Of a stretch of 20,791 nt of DNA, positions 6,295 to 13,560 are shown in pieces. Within the stretch, counting starts at the first letter, position 1. Every line of letters starts with the position of its first letter. The position numbers and the translations under genes are program-made. Under the pieces are notes generated by a model. The model was not told the origin of the DNA, did no database searches, and saw only the letters and a list, made by a program, of their open reading frames with translations. The stretch is from positions 1 through 20,791 of the forward strand of contig JACCSC010000448.1 in NCBI GenBank assembly GCA_013813215.1. The letters are read 5' to 3'. Origin of the DNA: Geodermatophilaceae bacterium (lineage in GTDB: Bacteria; Actinomycetota; Actinomycetes; Mycobacteriales; Geodermatophilaceae).

Positions 6295-7862
6295 AGCAGC
6301 GGTACGACGTCGTCGTGATCGGCGGCGGGCACAACGGCCTCGTCGCGGCGGCCTACCTGGCCCGGGCCGGCCGCTCGGTGCTGCTGCTGGAGCGGCAGGA
6401 CCACCTCGGCGGCGCCGCCGTCAGCGAGGCGGTCTTTCCCGGCATCGACGTACGGCTGTCGAAGTACTCCTACCTGGTGGCCCTGCTGCCCGACCAGATC
6501 ATCACCGACCTCGGTCTGAGCGTCCGGCTCGCCGACCGGGCGGTGGCGTCGTACACCCCCTTCGCCAGGGACGGACACGACCTCGGGTTGCTGGTCGAGC
6601 GGCCGGACGGCGCGGCCACCCGAGACTCCTTCGCCGAGGTCACCGGTTCGGAGCGGGAGTACGCGGCCTGGCACGAGTTCTACGGTCGGCTGGCCGCCCT
6701 GGCCGAGGACCTGGCGCCGTCGCTGCTCGAACCCCTCGCGTCGGCGTCCAGCGTGCACGCCCGGGTGCGCGAAGGGCGGTTGCTCGCCGAGCTGCGTGAG
6801 CGGCCGCTCGCGGACGTCGTGGCCAGCCGGTTCGCCGATGACGTGGTCGCGGGGGTCGTGCTCACCGACGGGCTGGTCGGGACGTTCGCCGACCTGCACG
6901 CATCCGACGGCCGGGCGGGGGTGTGCTTCCTGTACCACCTCGTCGGCAACGGGAGCGGAACGTGGCGGGTGCCGGTCGGGGGGATGGGCGCGGTCAGCGC
7001 GTCCATGGCCGACGCGGCCCGCGGTTTCGGCGCCCGGCTGGTCACCGGGGCCGCGGTGCGCGCCGTCGCGGTGGACACGGCCGGCGGGGAGGTGACGTGG
7101 GTCGACGCCGACGGGACCGAGCAGACGACCGGTGCGTCCGCCGTGGTCTCCGCGGTGGCGCCGGCGGTCCTGGCCGGGCTCCGGGGTCAGCCGCCGGTGC
7201 CGAGACCGGTGGGGGCCCAGGTGAAGATCAACATGGTGCTGCGGCGGCTGCCGCGGTTCCGTTCCGGGATCGATCCCACGGTCGGACTGGCCGGGACCAT
7301 GCACGTCGCGCAGTCCGCGACCCAGTTGGACCGGGCGTACGCCGACGGGGTGGCGAGCCGGCTGCCCGACCCACTGCCGTTCGAGGTCTACTGCCACTCC
7401 CTCGCCGATCCGTCGATCCTCGGCCCGGCCGAGCGGGCGGCCGGCTTCCAGACCCTGACCCTGTTCGCGATGCAGACGCCGGTAGACCTCTTCGACGTCG
7501 ACAACGAGGCGGCCCGGGCGCGCGCGGTCGAACTCGCCGTCACCGGTCTGGACGCGGTACTCGCCGAGCCGCTGCTGGACTGCCTGGCCCGCGACACGAA
7601 CGGCGAGCCGTGCCTGCAGGCCGCCACCCCGGCCGATCTGGAGGTGTCCCTCGGCATGACGGGCGGCAACATCTTCCACGGCGACCTGTGCTGGCCCTTT
7701 GCCGCCGGCGAGGCCGCGGTCGGGACGTGGGGCGTGGAGACGGACCTCACCACGCTGGTGCATGCGAACGCCGGGGGGGCGTTACGCGGTGGAGGGGTCA
7801 GCGGGATCGGCGGGCACAACGCCGCGATGGCGCTGCTCTGTGGTCGGCCGACCGCTGAATGA
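6291..7862 (+). CDS. FAD-dependent oxidoreductase, PYROXD2/phytoene-desaturase-like
   Basis: The 523-residue product begins with a Rossmann dinucleotide fold, YDVVVIGGGHNGLVAAAYLA (5-24), with the GGGHNG glycine loop typical of PYROXD2 and CrtI-like amine-oxidase-superfamily proteins. The adenosine-ribose glutamate E34 is followed by the LGG motif at 39-41. Near the C-terminus are a GGNIFHGDL segment and GGVSGIGGHNAAMA, the FAD-binding end motif of this group. The start ATG overlaps the oxygenase stop (ATGA) and has GGAG at 6282-6285, so the two genes are coupled. This group desaturates or oxidises lipophilic or amine substrates. Its pairing with a Rieske oxygenase suggests consecutive oxidation of one substrate, but the substrate is not visible. 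No signal peptide is seen, so it is cytosolic. Confidence 0.9.
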   Translation: MKQRYDVVVIGGGHNGLVAAAYLARAGRSVLLLERQDHLGGAAVSEAVFPGIDVRLSKYSYLVALLPDQIITDLGLSVRLADRAVASYTPFARDGHDLGLLVERPDGAATRDSFAEVTGSEREYAAWHEFYGRLAALAEDLAPSLLEPLASASSVHARVREGRLLAELRERPLADVVASRFADDVVAGVVLTDGLVGTFADLHASDGRAGVCFLYHLVGNGSGTWRVPVGGMGAVSASMADAARGFGARLVTGAAVRAVAVDTAGGEVTWVDADGTEQTTGASAVVSAVAPAVLAGLRGQPPVPRPVGAQVKINMVLRRLPRFRSGIDPTVGLAGTMHVAQSATQLDRAYADGVASRLPDPLPFEVYCHSLADPSILGPAERAAGFQTLTLFAMQTPVDLFDVDNEAARARAVELAVTGLDAVLAEPLLDCLARDTNGEPCLQAATPADLEVSLGMTGGNIFHGDLCWPFAAGEAAVGTWGVETDLTTLVHANAGGALRGGGVSGIGGHNAAMALLCGRPTAE

Positions 7863-7899
7863 ACAGCAGCTGACCTGCGTCCTACGCTGACGAACCCTC

Positions 7900-7925
7900 G
7901 GAACAATCGAAGGATGACCTGCGTT
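7900..7925 (+). promoter_or_regulatory. Candidate ECF (SigR/SigH-type) promoter, GGAAC-N18-GTT
   Basis: GGAAC at 7900-7904 and GTT at 7923-7925 are 18 bases apart, matching the redox-stress sigma factor consensus of Streptomyces SigR and mycobacterial SigH (GGAA[T/C], 18-19 bases, GTT). It lies 43 bases upstream of the 48-residue gene. The same arrangement with identical spacing precedes terD. Confidence 0.4.
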
Positions 7926-7968
7926 ATCGTCGGTGTACACCACCCCACGAAACAGGAGTTGAGTCCTC

Positions 7969-8115
7969 ATGAGCACCCTTGCCGTCTGGCGTCATCGACG
8001 TCAGTTGGCCCGCAGCCGCCGCGAGCTGGATCAGGCGATCCGGCAAGCACCGTCTCCCGCCATGCGCGACGAGCTACTGGTGCTGCGCGACCGGAACGAC
8101 CACATGTTCCGCTGA
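7969..8115 (+). CDS. Small basic protein, 48 residues, unknown function
   Basis: A short open frame begins with ATG at 7969 and ends with TGA at 8113-8115. AGGAG at 7954-7958 gives a ribosome binding site 10 bases upstream. The protein starts MSTLAVWRHRRQLARSRREL and is rich in arginine (RHRR, RSRR), with helical-looking repeats (ELDQAIRQA, MRDELLVLRDR) and no membrane segment. It is preceded by a candidate stress-sigma promoter and followed 19 bases later by a strong hairpin, so it looks like a single-gene transcription unit. I recognise the general look of small arginine-rich actinobacterial proteins but no named family. Binding to nucleic acid or to RNA polymerase is a guess from composition only. 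Confidence 0.6.
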   Translation: MSTLAVWRHRRQLARSRRELDQAIRQAPSPAMRDELLVLRDRNDHMFR

Positions 8116-8134
8116 ACCGTCGACCAGCCACACC

Positions 8135-8167
8135 GGGCGCCGTACACCTCACGAGGTGGCGGCGCCC
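8135..8167. terminator. Strong hairpin between convergent genes, probable bidirectional terminator
   Basis: GGGCGCCG (8135-8142) pairs perfectly with CGGCGCCC (8160-8167), and an inner CACCT/AGGTG pair (8145-8149 with 8154-8158) extends the stem. It sits between the ends of the small-protein gene and the phosphatase gene. There is no T-run, which is common for high-GC actinobacteria. Confidence 0.65.
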
Positions 8168-8201
8168 GTTCGCTTGGGTGACCGGACCGGCTGCCGCCCG
8201 C

Positions 8202-9005
8202 TCAGCCGATGAGCCGGGCTCGGAGCCGTTCCTGCTCTGACTGAGTCCAGCCGTGCGCCGCGAGCCAGTTCGCCGGGCCGCCGAACTCCTGGTCCAGGCC
8301 GGCCAGGAACAGCCGCATCGACTCCGCCAGCGGCCGGTGGCTGTCCACGGGACGAGCGGAGATGTCCGCGGCGTACGTCGGGCTGGCCACCAGCCGCGCC
8401 ACGATCGCCTCGATGACCTCGGCGGACGCGGCATAGTCCTCGACGATCGCCGAGCGTTCGACACCGGCCACGGCCAGCGCCAGCGCCACCACGACACCCG
8501 TGCGGTCCTTGCCGGCCGCGCAGTGCACGATCGCGGCACCGTCGGCCAGCTCGGCTACCGCGCGCAGCGCCGCGACGACACTGTCCGGCCGGTCTCGCAG
8601 GTACTGCGCATACAGCCGGCTGACGACCTCCGGCCCCCCGCGGTGGCGGTGCAGCGACCGCCGTGTGTCGTCCGCCCACGGCAGGATGTCCTCAGCCGCG
8701 ACGTCCGTGGTGCGGCCGGCGACCGGGAGCAGAGACAGCGTTTCGTGGCGGACGGTGGGCTCGGCCTCCAGGGGCGCCCGACCCTCCAGCCGGACCTCGA
8801 CCTCGGTCCGCAGGTCCAGGACCAGCCGTAGCCGCAGGTCGCCGACCAGGAGGCGTACGTCGGAGGCGGTCAGCCCCTGCAGGTTGTCCCCCCGGAGCAG
8901 CCGGCCGGCGGCGGTCGTCCCGCCGCCCTCCAGCGGCAACCCACCGATATCGCGGACGTTGACCGCCCCCTCGAGGGAAATCCACCGTTCGGCCACCGTC
9001 GTCAC
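8202..9005 (-). CDS. Protein tyrosine phosphatase, MptpB type (Y_phosphatase3)
   Basis: The 267-residue product carries the catalytic P-loop HCAAGKDRTG (161-170) with nucleophile C162 and R168, in the HCxAGKDRTG form typical of the actinobacterial MptpB/atypical lipid- and tyrosine-phosphatase family. The N-terminal NVRDIGGLP motif (16-24) and the RGDNLQGLT segment (39-47) are also family hallmarks. The length is normal. It hydrolyses phosphotyrosine or phosphoinositide-like substrates; the physiological target is unknown. The GTG start at 9005-9003 lies 6 bases after a TACCCT -10 box, which supports a leaderless transcript separate from the fadE5 gene 47 bases upstream. It has no evident signal peptide. 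Confidence 0.92.
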   Translation of the reverse strand: MTTVAERWISLEGAVNVRDIGGLPLEGGGTTAAGRLLRGDNLQGLTASDVRLLVGDLRLRLVLDLRTEVEVRLEGRAPLEAEPTVRHETLSLLPVAGRTTDVAAEDILPWADDTRRSLHRHRGGPEVVSRLYAQYLRDRPDSVVAALRAVAELADGAAIVHCAAGKDRTGVVVALALAVAGVERSAIVEDYAASAEVIEAIVARLVASPTYAADISARPVDSHRPLAESMRLFLAGLDQEFGGPANWLAAHGWTQSEQERLRARLIG

Positions 9006-9011
9006 CGACCC

Positions 9012-9017
9012 AGGGTA
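9012..9017 (-). promoter_or_regulatory. -10 box, leaderless promoter of the tyrosine phosphatase gene
   Basis: TACCCT on the minus strand ends 6 bases before the GTG start. It lies in the 47-base gap after the fadE5 stop, so the phosphatase can be expressed independently. Confidence 0.42.
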
Positions 9018-9052
9018 GGAACTCGGTCCCTCCGGTGAGTTGCGGGGAGGGA

Positions 9053-10933
9053 TCAGAACGCTGACTCCGGGATGTCCATCAGATCGTTGTCGGTGTGCTC
9101 GACGAGGAATCGCTCCGCACTCAGGCGCGGCAGCACCTGCGCGGCGAAGAAGCGGGCCGAGGCGATCTTGCCCTCGTAGAAGTCACGATCGCGCGGGCTG
9201 GTCTGCCCGCCCAGGGCGGTCAGGGCGATCTCTGCGTGCCGCAGCAGCAGCCAGCCGCAGAGCAGGTCCCCGGCGGCGAGCAGAAGCCGCGAGGTGTTCT
9301 GGCCGACCTTGTAGAGGTTCGCCGGGTCGTCCTGGGCGCTGGTCAGGTCGGCGACCATCGACCCGAGCATGGCCTGGACGTCGCTGAGCGCGCCGGCCAG
9401 CAGCGCCCGTTCGCCCTTGAGCCGGCCGTTGCCCGATTCGTTGTCGACGAAGGCCTGCACCTCACCGAGCACCCGGGTCAGCGCCTGTCCGCGGTCCTTG
9501 ACGATCTTGCGGAAGAAGAAGTCCATGCCCTGGATCGCGGTGGTTCCCTCGTAGAGGGTGTCGATCTTGGAGTCGCGGATGTACTGCTCGACCGGGTAGT
9601 CCTGCAGGTAGCCCGAGCCGCCGAAGACCTGCAGCGTCTCGGCGCCCAGCAAGGCGTACGAGCGCTCCGAGCCGAAACCCTTCACCACCGGAAGCAGCAG
9701 GTCGTTGACCCGCTTGGCCAGGTCCAGGTCGGCTGCGTCGGTATCGCCGCCCTTGCCGCCGTCGCCGCCCCGGCGGATCTGGTCCTGCCAGGAGGCGGCG
9801 TACAGGTACAGCGCGCGCATGCCTTCGGCGTAGGACTTCTGCAGCATCAGCGAGCGCCGCACATCGGGGTGGTGCGTGATCGGTACCCGGGGAGCGGTCG
9901 GGTCCGTGGACCGGGTGAGGTCGGCGCCCTGCAGGCGGGTCTTGGCGTACTCCAGCGCGTTCAGGTAGCCGGTGGACAGCGTCGCGATGGCCTTGGTCCC
10001 GACCATCATCCGCGCACCCTCGATGGACAGGAACATCTGGGCGATACCGTCGTGCACGCCGCCGACGAGGTACCCGACCGCCGGTTCCTGCTCGCCGAAG
10101 GTCAGCTCACAGGTGCTGGAGGCCTTGAGGCCCATCTTCGACTCGAGGTTCGTCACGTACGCGCCGTTGCGCGCGCCGAGCTCGAAGCTTTCCCAGTCGA
10201 ACAGGAACTTCGGCACGATGAACAGCGACAGCCCCTTCGTCCCCGGCCGCGCGCCCTCCGGCCTGGCCAGCACGAGGTGGAAGATGTTCTCCGGCAGGTC
10301 CCAGTCACCCGAGGTGATGAACCGCTTCACGCCCTCGATGTGCCAGGTGCCGTCGGGCTGCTCGATCGCCTTGGTCCGGCCCGCCCCCACGTCGGAACCG
10401 GCGTCGGGCTCGGTGAGCACCATGGTGGCCGCCCAGCGGCGGTCGAGGGCGGCCTGCGCCATCCGCCGCTGGTCCGGCGTACCGATCCGGTCAATGATCG
10501 TCGCGAACATCGCGCCGGTCATCGCGTAGAGGTACAGCGCCGGGTTGGCGCCCAGCAGCAGCTCGCTGCAGGCCCAGATCACCGTGGACGGCGCGCCGTA
10601 ACCACCCATGTGCTCGGGGACCATCAGGTGGTGCCAGCCGCCGTCCCAAGCGGCCTGGACGCCGGTCGTCAGCGAGTCCGGCAGCCGCACGGAGTGGGTC
10701 TGCGGGTCGAGGGTCGGGGGGTGCCGGTCGGCGTCGGCGAACGACGCGGCCAGCGGCCCGCGGGCCAGCCGCTCGACCGCGGCCAGGATACTGCGGGTGG
10801 TGTCCTCGTCCAAGTGCGCGAAGGCCCCGGCCCCGAGCCAGTCCTGCACGTGCAGGGCCTCGAACAGGTTGAAGGACAGGTCACGCAGGTTGCTCTTGTA
10901 GTGCGACTGGCCGGTGGACGAGGCACTGCTCAT
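9053..10933 (-). CDS. fadE5: Acyl-CoA dehydrogenase, FadE5-like
   Basis: The 626-residue product aligns by eye over its whole length with mycobacterial FadE5: SHYKSNLRD near the N-terminus, TMVLTEPDAGSDVGAGRTKA (170-189), HIEGVKRFITSGD, GTKGLSLFIVPKFLFD, ARMMVGTKAIATLSTGYLNA, and the catalytic glutamate in LYEGTTAIQ (E462). It catalyses FAD-dependent alpha,beta-dehydrogenation of long and medium acyl-CoAs in beta-oxidation. The open frame extends further upstream to 11071, but that part is the operator region. ATG at 10933-10931, 10 residues before HYKSN, is chosen because FadE5 begins MSHYKSN. An insertion with GGDGGKGGDTDAADL near 389-403 is longer than in the mycobacterial protein. The promoter is covered by a double palindromic operator, so repression by a TetR-type fatty-acid regulator is likely. 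Confidence 0.93.
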   Translation of the reverse strand: MSSASSTGQSHYKSNLRDLSFNLFEALHVQDWLGAGAFAHLDEDTTRSILAAVERLARGPLAASFADADRHPPTLDPQTHSVRLPDSLTTGVQAAWDGGWHHLMVPEHMGGYGAPSTVIWACSELLLGANPALYLYAMTGAMFATIIDRIGTPDQRRMAQAALDRRWAATMVLTEPDAGSDVGAGRTKAIEQPDGTWHIEGVKRFITSGDWDLPENIFHLVLARPEGARPGTKGLSLFIVPKFLFDWESFELGARNGAYVTNLESKMGLKASSTCELTFGEQEPAVGYLVGGVHDGIAQMFLSIEGARMMVGTKAIATLSTGYLNALEYAKTRLQGADLTRSTDPTAPRVPITHHPDVRRSLMLQKSYAEGMRALYLYAASWQDQIRRGGDGGKGGDTDAADLDLAKRVNDLLLPVVKGFGSERSYALLGAETLQVFGGSGYLQDYPVEQYIRDSKIDTLYEGTTAIQGMDFFFRKIVKDRGQALTRVLGEVQAFVDNESGNGRLKGERALLAGALSDVQAMLGSMVADLTSAQDDPANLYKVGQNTSRLLLAAGDLLCGWLLLRHAEIALTALGGQTSPRDRDFYEGKIASARFFAAQVLPRLSAERFLVEHTDNDLMDIPESAF

Positions 10934-10958
10934 CGGACGCTGACCCCCAGGCTGCAAG

Positions 10959-10995
10959 GTTACTGGCGGGTAACAGGTTATTACCCGCCAGTAAC
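10959..10995. promoter_or_regulatory. Double 16-bp palindromic operator over the fadE5 promoter
   Basis: Two GTTAC-N6-GTAAC-type palindromes lie head to head: GTTACTGGCGGGTAAC (10959-10974) and ATTACCCGCCAGTAAC (10980-10995). Together they form a perfect 15-base inverted repeat with a 7-base spacer. A TAACCT hexamer on the minus strand, a possible -10 box, falls inside the fadE5-proximal palindrome, so a bound repressor would block initiation. The binding protein is not known. A related palindrome occurs at 4449-4464. Confidence 0.7.
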
Positions 10996-11012
10996 AAAGG
11001 CAACGGGCCAGG

Positions 11013-11468
11013 TCAGAGGTCGAACTCCGTCGGGGGGATGCCCGCGGCGAAACAGGCGTCTCGTACGGCAATGCGCTCGTTCTCGTCGAAGTTTCCGTCG
11101 GCGCCGCCGATGATGATGCCGATCTGGATGACCGCCCGGGCCTGGTCCTGCTTCGGCTTGAGCTTGGCGATGGCCTGGATCGCCTCGACCTTGCCGAAGT
11201 CGTAGTCCGAGGACAACTTGTTGCAGTAGTGGTCGAACCGCTCCCGCAGCTCCGAGGCGGGGAAGATCGACAGGATGTCGTTGCTCCCGATCAGGGCGGC
11301 GGTCTTGCCCCGCTCGCTCTGGTCGATCGTGCCGTCCGACGCCGCGATCAGGGCGCACATCGCCATCGTGCCGTTGGCGAAGTCCTTGTTCTTGAACTGG
11401 TTCGCCTTGGTCTTGAGCTGGCCGCTCATGTCCTGCGAACGCTGTCGCAGCTGGTCCCACAGTGCCAT
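11013..11468 (-). CDS. terB: TerB-family tellurium resistance/stress protein
   Basis: The 151-residue all-helical product has the two symmetric acidic motifs of TerB, ASDGTIDQSER (43-53) and GADGNFDENER (122-132), with D45, D49, E52 and D124, D128, E131 as probable metal ligands. TerB is a soluble or membrane-associated metal-binding protein that works with TerC and TerD in Ter systems. A GTG 9 bases further upstream (11477) is in frame, but the AGGAGG lies only one base before it. The ATG at 11468-11466 is 10 bases from that site and is therefore preferred. It is divergent from terD, and the fadE5 gene follows 79 bases downstream on the same strand with its own operator. Confidence 0.9.
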   Translation of the reverse strand: MALWDQLRQRSQDMSGQLKTKANQFKNKDFANGTMAMCALIAASDGTIDQSERGKTAALIGSNDILSIFPASELRERFDHYCNKLSSDYDFGKVEAIQAIAKLKPKQDQARAVIQIGIIIGGADGNFDENERIAVRDACFAAGIPPTEFDL

Positions 11469-11606
11469 CAGGCTCACTCCTCCTGGGTTGTCGGTCTCGA
11501 CTAGGGCGCTCGCGCGCCGGCGACCCGATCATGCCCCCAAGGGCCAGCAGCGTGCGGTGCGCGCCCGCTCGGTCCTGCAACGGCTGGTCGTCCTCTACAG
11601 TTTCGG

Positions 11607-11632
11607 GGAACCGTCCCGCCGCTCCGCGAGTT
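11607..11632 (+). promoter_or_regulatory. Candidate ECF (SigR/SigH-type) promoter of terD, GGAAC-N18-GTT
   Basis: GGAAC at 11607-11611 and GTT at 11630-11632 (within GTTG) are 18 bases apart, the SigR/SigH spacing. The terD start is 66 bases downstream. A TACAGT hexamer at 11596-11601 could be a -10 box of a second, housekeeping promoter. Confidence 0.42.
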
Positions 11633-11679
11633 GCCGGAGCGGCAGGCAGATCGCATCTGGCGTGGGGCAGGATTGCCCC
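11619..11679 (+). other. Two hairpins in the terD leader region
   Basis: CCGCTCC (11619-11625) pairs with GGAGCGG (11636-11642), and GGGGC (11664-11668) pairs with GCCCC (11675-11679). The second lies 9 bases before the GGAGG ribosome site (11689-11693) and could affect translation. The remaining 230-base TerB-TerD gap shows only a short GGCGC/GCGCC hairpin (11505-11518) besides the promoter candidates. Confidence 0.4.
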
Positions 11680-11698
11680 CGGAACAGTGGAGGACGTC

Positions 11699-12280
11699 GT
11701 GGGAGTCAGTCTCAGCAAGGGCGGCAACGTCTCGTTGACCAAGGAGGCAGGGGCCGCTGGGCTGACGTCGGTCACCGTCGGGCTCGGGTGGGACATCCGC
11801 AGCACCACGGGTGCCGACTTCGACCTGGACGCCAGCGCGATTGCGCTCGGCCAGGGCGGGAAGGCGCTGTCAGATCAGCACTTCATCTTCTTCAACAACC
11901 TGGCCAGCCCCGACGGCGCGATCCAGCACACCGGTGACAACCTGACCGGCGAGGGCGAGGGGGATGACGAGGCGATCAACGTCAACCTGGGCATCATGCC
12001 GCCGGACATCGACAAGATCGTCTTCCCGGTGTCGATCTACGACGCGGACAGCCGCTCCCAGTCCTTCGGCCAGGTGCGTAACGCCTTCATCCGCGTGGTG
12101 AACCAGGCCAACAACACCGAGCTGGCCCGCTACGACCTCACCGAGGACGCCTCCACCGAGACCGCGATGGTCTTCGGAGAGCTGTACCGGAATGGCCAGG
12201 AGTGGAAGTTCCGCGCCGTGGGCCAGGGTTACGCCTCGGGCCTCAAGGGGATCGCCCAGGACTTCGGGGTGAATGTCTGA
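11699..12280 (+). CDS. terD: TerD-family stress protein, calcium-binding
   Basis: The 193-residue product is a canonical full-length TerD: VSLSKGGNVSLTKEA at the N-terminus, GADFDLDASAIAL (38-50), and the acidic GDNLTGEGEGDDE loop (79-91). The two last elements contribute the calcium sites in characterised TerD proteins. MPPDIDKIVFPVSIYDA and VGQGYASGLKGIAQDFGV complete the family signature. TerD-type proteins respond to tellurite, metals and other envelope or redox stress. The GTG start at 11699-11701 has GGAGG 5 bases upstream; the open frame further upstream lacks TerD similarity. It is divergent from terB with a candidate ECF-sigma promoter, and is followed by a strong hairpin that may reduce read-through into the DUF475 gene. 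Confidence 0.95.
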   Translation: MGVSLSKGGNVSLTKEAGAAGLTSVTVGLGWDIRSTTGADFDLDASAIALGQGGKALSDQHFIFFNNLASPDGAIQHTGDNLTGEGEGDDEAINVNLGIMPPDIDKIVFPVSIYDADSRSQSFGQVRNAFIRVVNQANNTELARYDLTEDASTETAMVFGELYRNGQEWKFRAVGQGYASGLKGIAQDFGVNV

Positions 12281-12285
12281 GCTTC

Positions 12286-12302
12286 ATCGACCGCAGGTCG
12301 AT
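12286..12302. repeat. Short perfect palindrome after terD
   Basis: ATCGACC (12286-12292) and GGTCGAT (12296-12302) form a 7-base inverted repeat around GCA, 5 bases after the terD stop. It may be an additional hairpin of the terD terminator or a protein site. Confidence 0.4.
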
Positions 12303-12319
12303 CGAACTCAGTCGCAGGT

Positions 12320-12355
12320 AGGCAGTCCAGCCGCGACAAGCGGCTGGACCTGCCT
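12320..12355 (+). terminator. Strong hairpin after terD, probable terminator or attenuator
   Basis: GTCCAGCCGC (12325-12334) pairs perfectly with GCGGCTGGAC (12340-12349) around a GACAA loop, and AGGCA/TGCCT (12320-12324 with 12351-12355) extends the stem. No T-run follows. It lies between terD and the DUF475 gene, so it either ends terD mRNA or lowers downstream expression. Confidence 0.6.
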
Positions 12356-12417
12356 GTGCCCGAATCACAAATGCCACCGGTGAGCCGGGGGCTCGAGCCG
12401 CAAGGAAACCTCACGCA

Positions 12418-13551
12418 GTGGTTCTTCGGACCTTTGGTTGGTCGTTCGGACTGACCCTCTTGGCCCTGGCCGGAGCCCTCTGGCTCGGCGGTCCGGAGGC
12501 GCTGCTGATCGTGGCGATCCTCATCGTGCTCGAGGTCTCGCTGTCCTTCGACAACGCGGTCATCAACGCCACCGTGCTCGTCAGGATGAGCCCGCTGTGG
12601 CAGAAGATCTTCCTGACCATCGGCATCGCCATCGCGGTGTTCGGCATGCGGCTGGTCTTTCCGTTACTGCTGGTCGGCATCACCGCCTCGCTCAACCCCG
12701 TCGAGGTCATCCAGCTCGCGCTGGAGGGCGGCCCGGTGGATCAGGAGGGGACGTACGCCTTCCTGCTCGAAGAGGCCTACCCCTCGATCGCCGCCTTCGG
12801 CGGGATGTTCCTGCTCATCCTGTTCCTCGAGTTCATCCTCGAGGAGCGCGAGCACACGTGGCTGACCTGGATCGAGCGGCCGCTGGCCAGGATCGGCAAG
12901 CTGGACCAGCTGGCCGTGGTGCTCGCCATCGGACTGCTCGTGATCGCGGCCGAGACCTGGGCCGGGGACAACGCGCAGACAGTGTTGGTATCGGGGCTGC
13001 TCGGGGCCGTGACGTACATCGCGGTCAACGGATTGGGCCAGCTCTTCGAGAGCCAGGGCATCCTCGCTCACCAGGACGAGGACGCTCCCGACCCGGTGGC
13101 CAAGGGCTCGTCGTCCAACGGCGGACCCACGCCGCTGGTCGTGGCCACCGGCAAGGCGGCGTTCTTCCTGTTCCTGTACCTGGAGGTGCTGGACGCGTCG
13201 TTCAGCTTCGACGGCGTGATCGGCGCGTTCGCGATCAGCCAGGACATCTTCATCATCGCCACCGGCCTCGGCGTCGGCGCGCTCTACATCCGCTCGCTCA
13301 CCGTGTACCTCGTCCGGCAGGGCACGCTGGACGACTACGTCTACCTCGAGCACGGCGCGCACTGGGCGATCGGCGCCCTGGCCGTCCTGCTGCTCGTGAC
13401 GATCGAGTACCACATCCCGGAGTTGGTCACCGGCCTGATCGGCGTCGGCTTCATCGTCGCCGCGTTCATCAGCTCGGTGGTCCGCAACCGGCGGCTTCGA
13501 GCCGGCGGCGACACCGAGGACACCCACGTACACGTGGACGCCCGGGCGTAG
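12418..13551 (+). CDS. DUF475 integral membrane protein, TerC-like
   Basis: The 377-residue product is a polytopic membrane protein with about nine hydrophobic segments (for example 11-22, 28-48, 64-90, 124-140, 166-180, 187-203, 246-270, 276-298 and 318-355). Two internal repeats each carry an acidic motif, LEVSLSFDN (E39, D45) and LEVLDASFSFDG (E256, D265), like the transport motifs of TerC and LysE-clan exporters. Family DUF475 is a TerC relative common in actinobacterial Ter clusters. Metal export, possibly manganese or another divalent ion, is inferred from TerC. A hydrophilic acidic loop lies at about 214-238 and the C-terminus is histidine-containing (HVHVD). The GTG start has AAGGA about 11 bases upstream. 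It ends 9 bases from the convergent TerD-VWA gene. Confidence 0.9.
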   Translation: MVLRTFGWSFGLTLLALAGALWLGGPEALLIVAILIVLEVSLSFDNAVINATVLVRMSPLWQKIFLTIGIAIAVFGMRLVFPLLLVGITASLNPVEVIQLALEGGPVDQEGTYAFLLEEAYPSIAAFGGMFLLILFLEFILEEREHTWLTWIERPLARIGKLDQLAVVLAIGLLVIAAETWAGDNAQTVLVSGLLGAVTYIAVNGLGQLFESQGILAHQDEDAPDPVAKGSSSNGGPTPLVVATGKAAFFLFLYLEVLDASFSFDGVIGAFAISQDIFIIATGLGVGALYIRSLTVYLVRQGTLDDYVYLEHGAHWAIGALAVLLLVTIEYHIPELVTGLIGVGFIVAAFISSVVRNRRLRAGGDTEDTHVHVDARA

Positions 13552-13560
13552 TTAGTTCGG

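Noticed and set aside
9018..9041. GGAAC...GTT on the plus strand between fadE5 and the phosphatase gene
   Set aside because: The spacing is 16 bases, not 18, and it points into the antisense of fadE5. It is treated as a chance match.
10934..11071. N-terminal extension of the fadE5 frame up to 11071
   Set aside because: It runs through the palindromic operator, and FadE5 proteins start near the SHYKSN motif, so the start at 10933 fits better.
12281..12417. Possible manganese riboswitch (yybP-ykoY class) before the TerC-like gene
   Set aside because: TerC relatives are often under this riboswitch, but the conserved GGGGAGUA-type loop sequences are absent. Only two simple hairpins are present.
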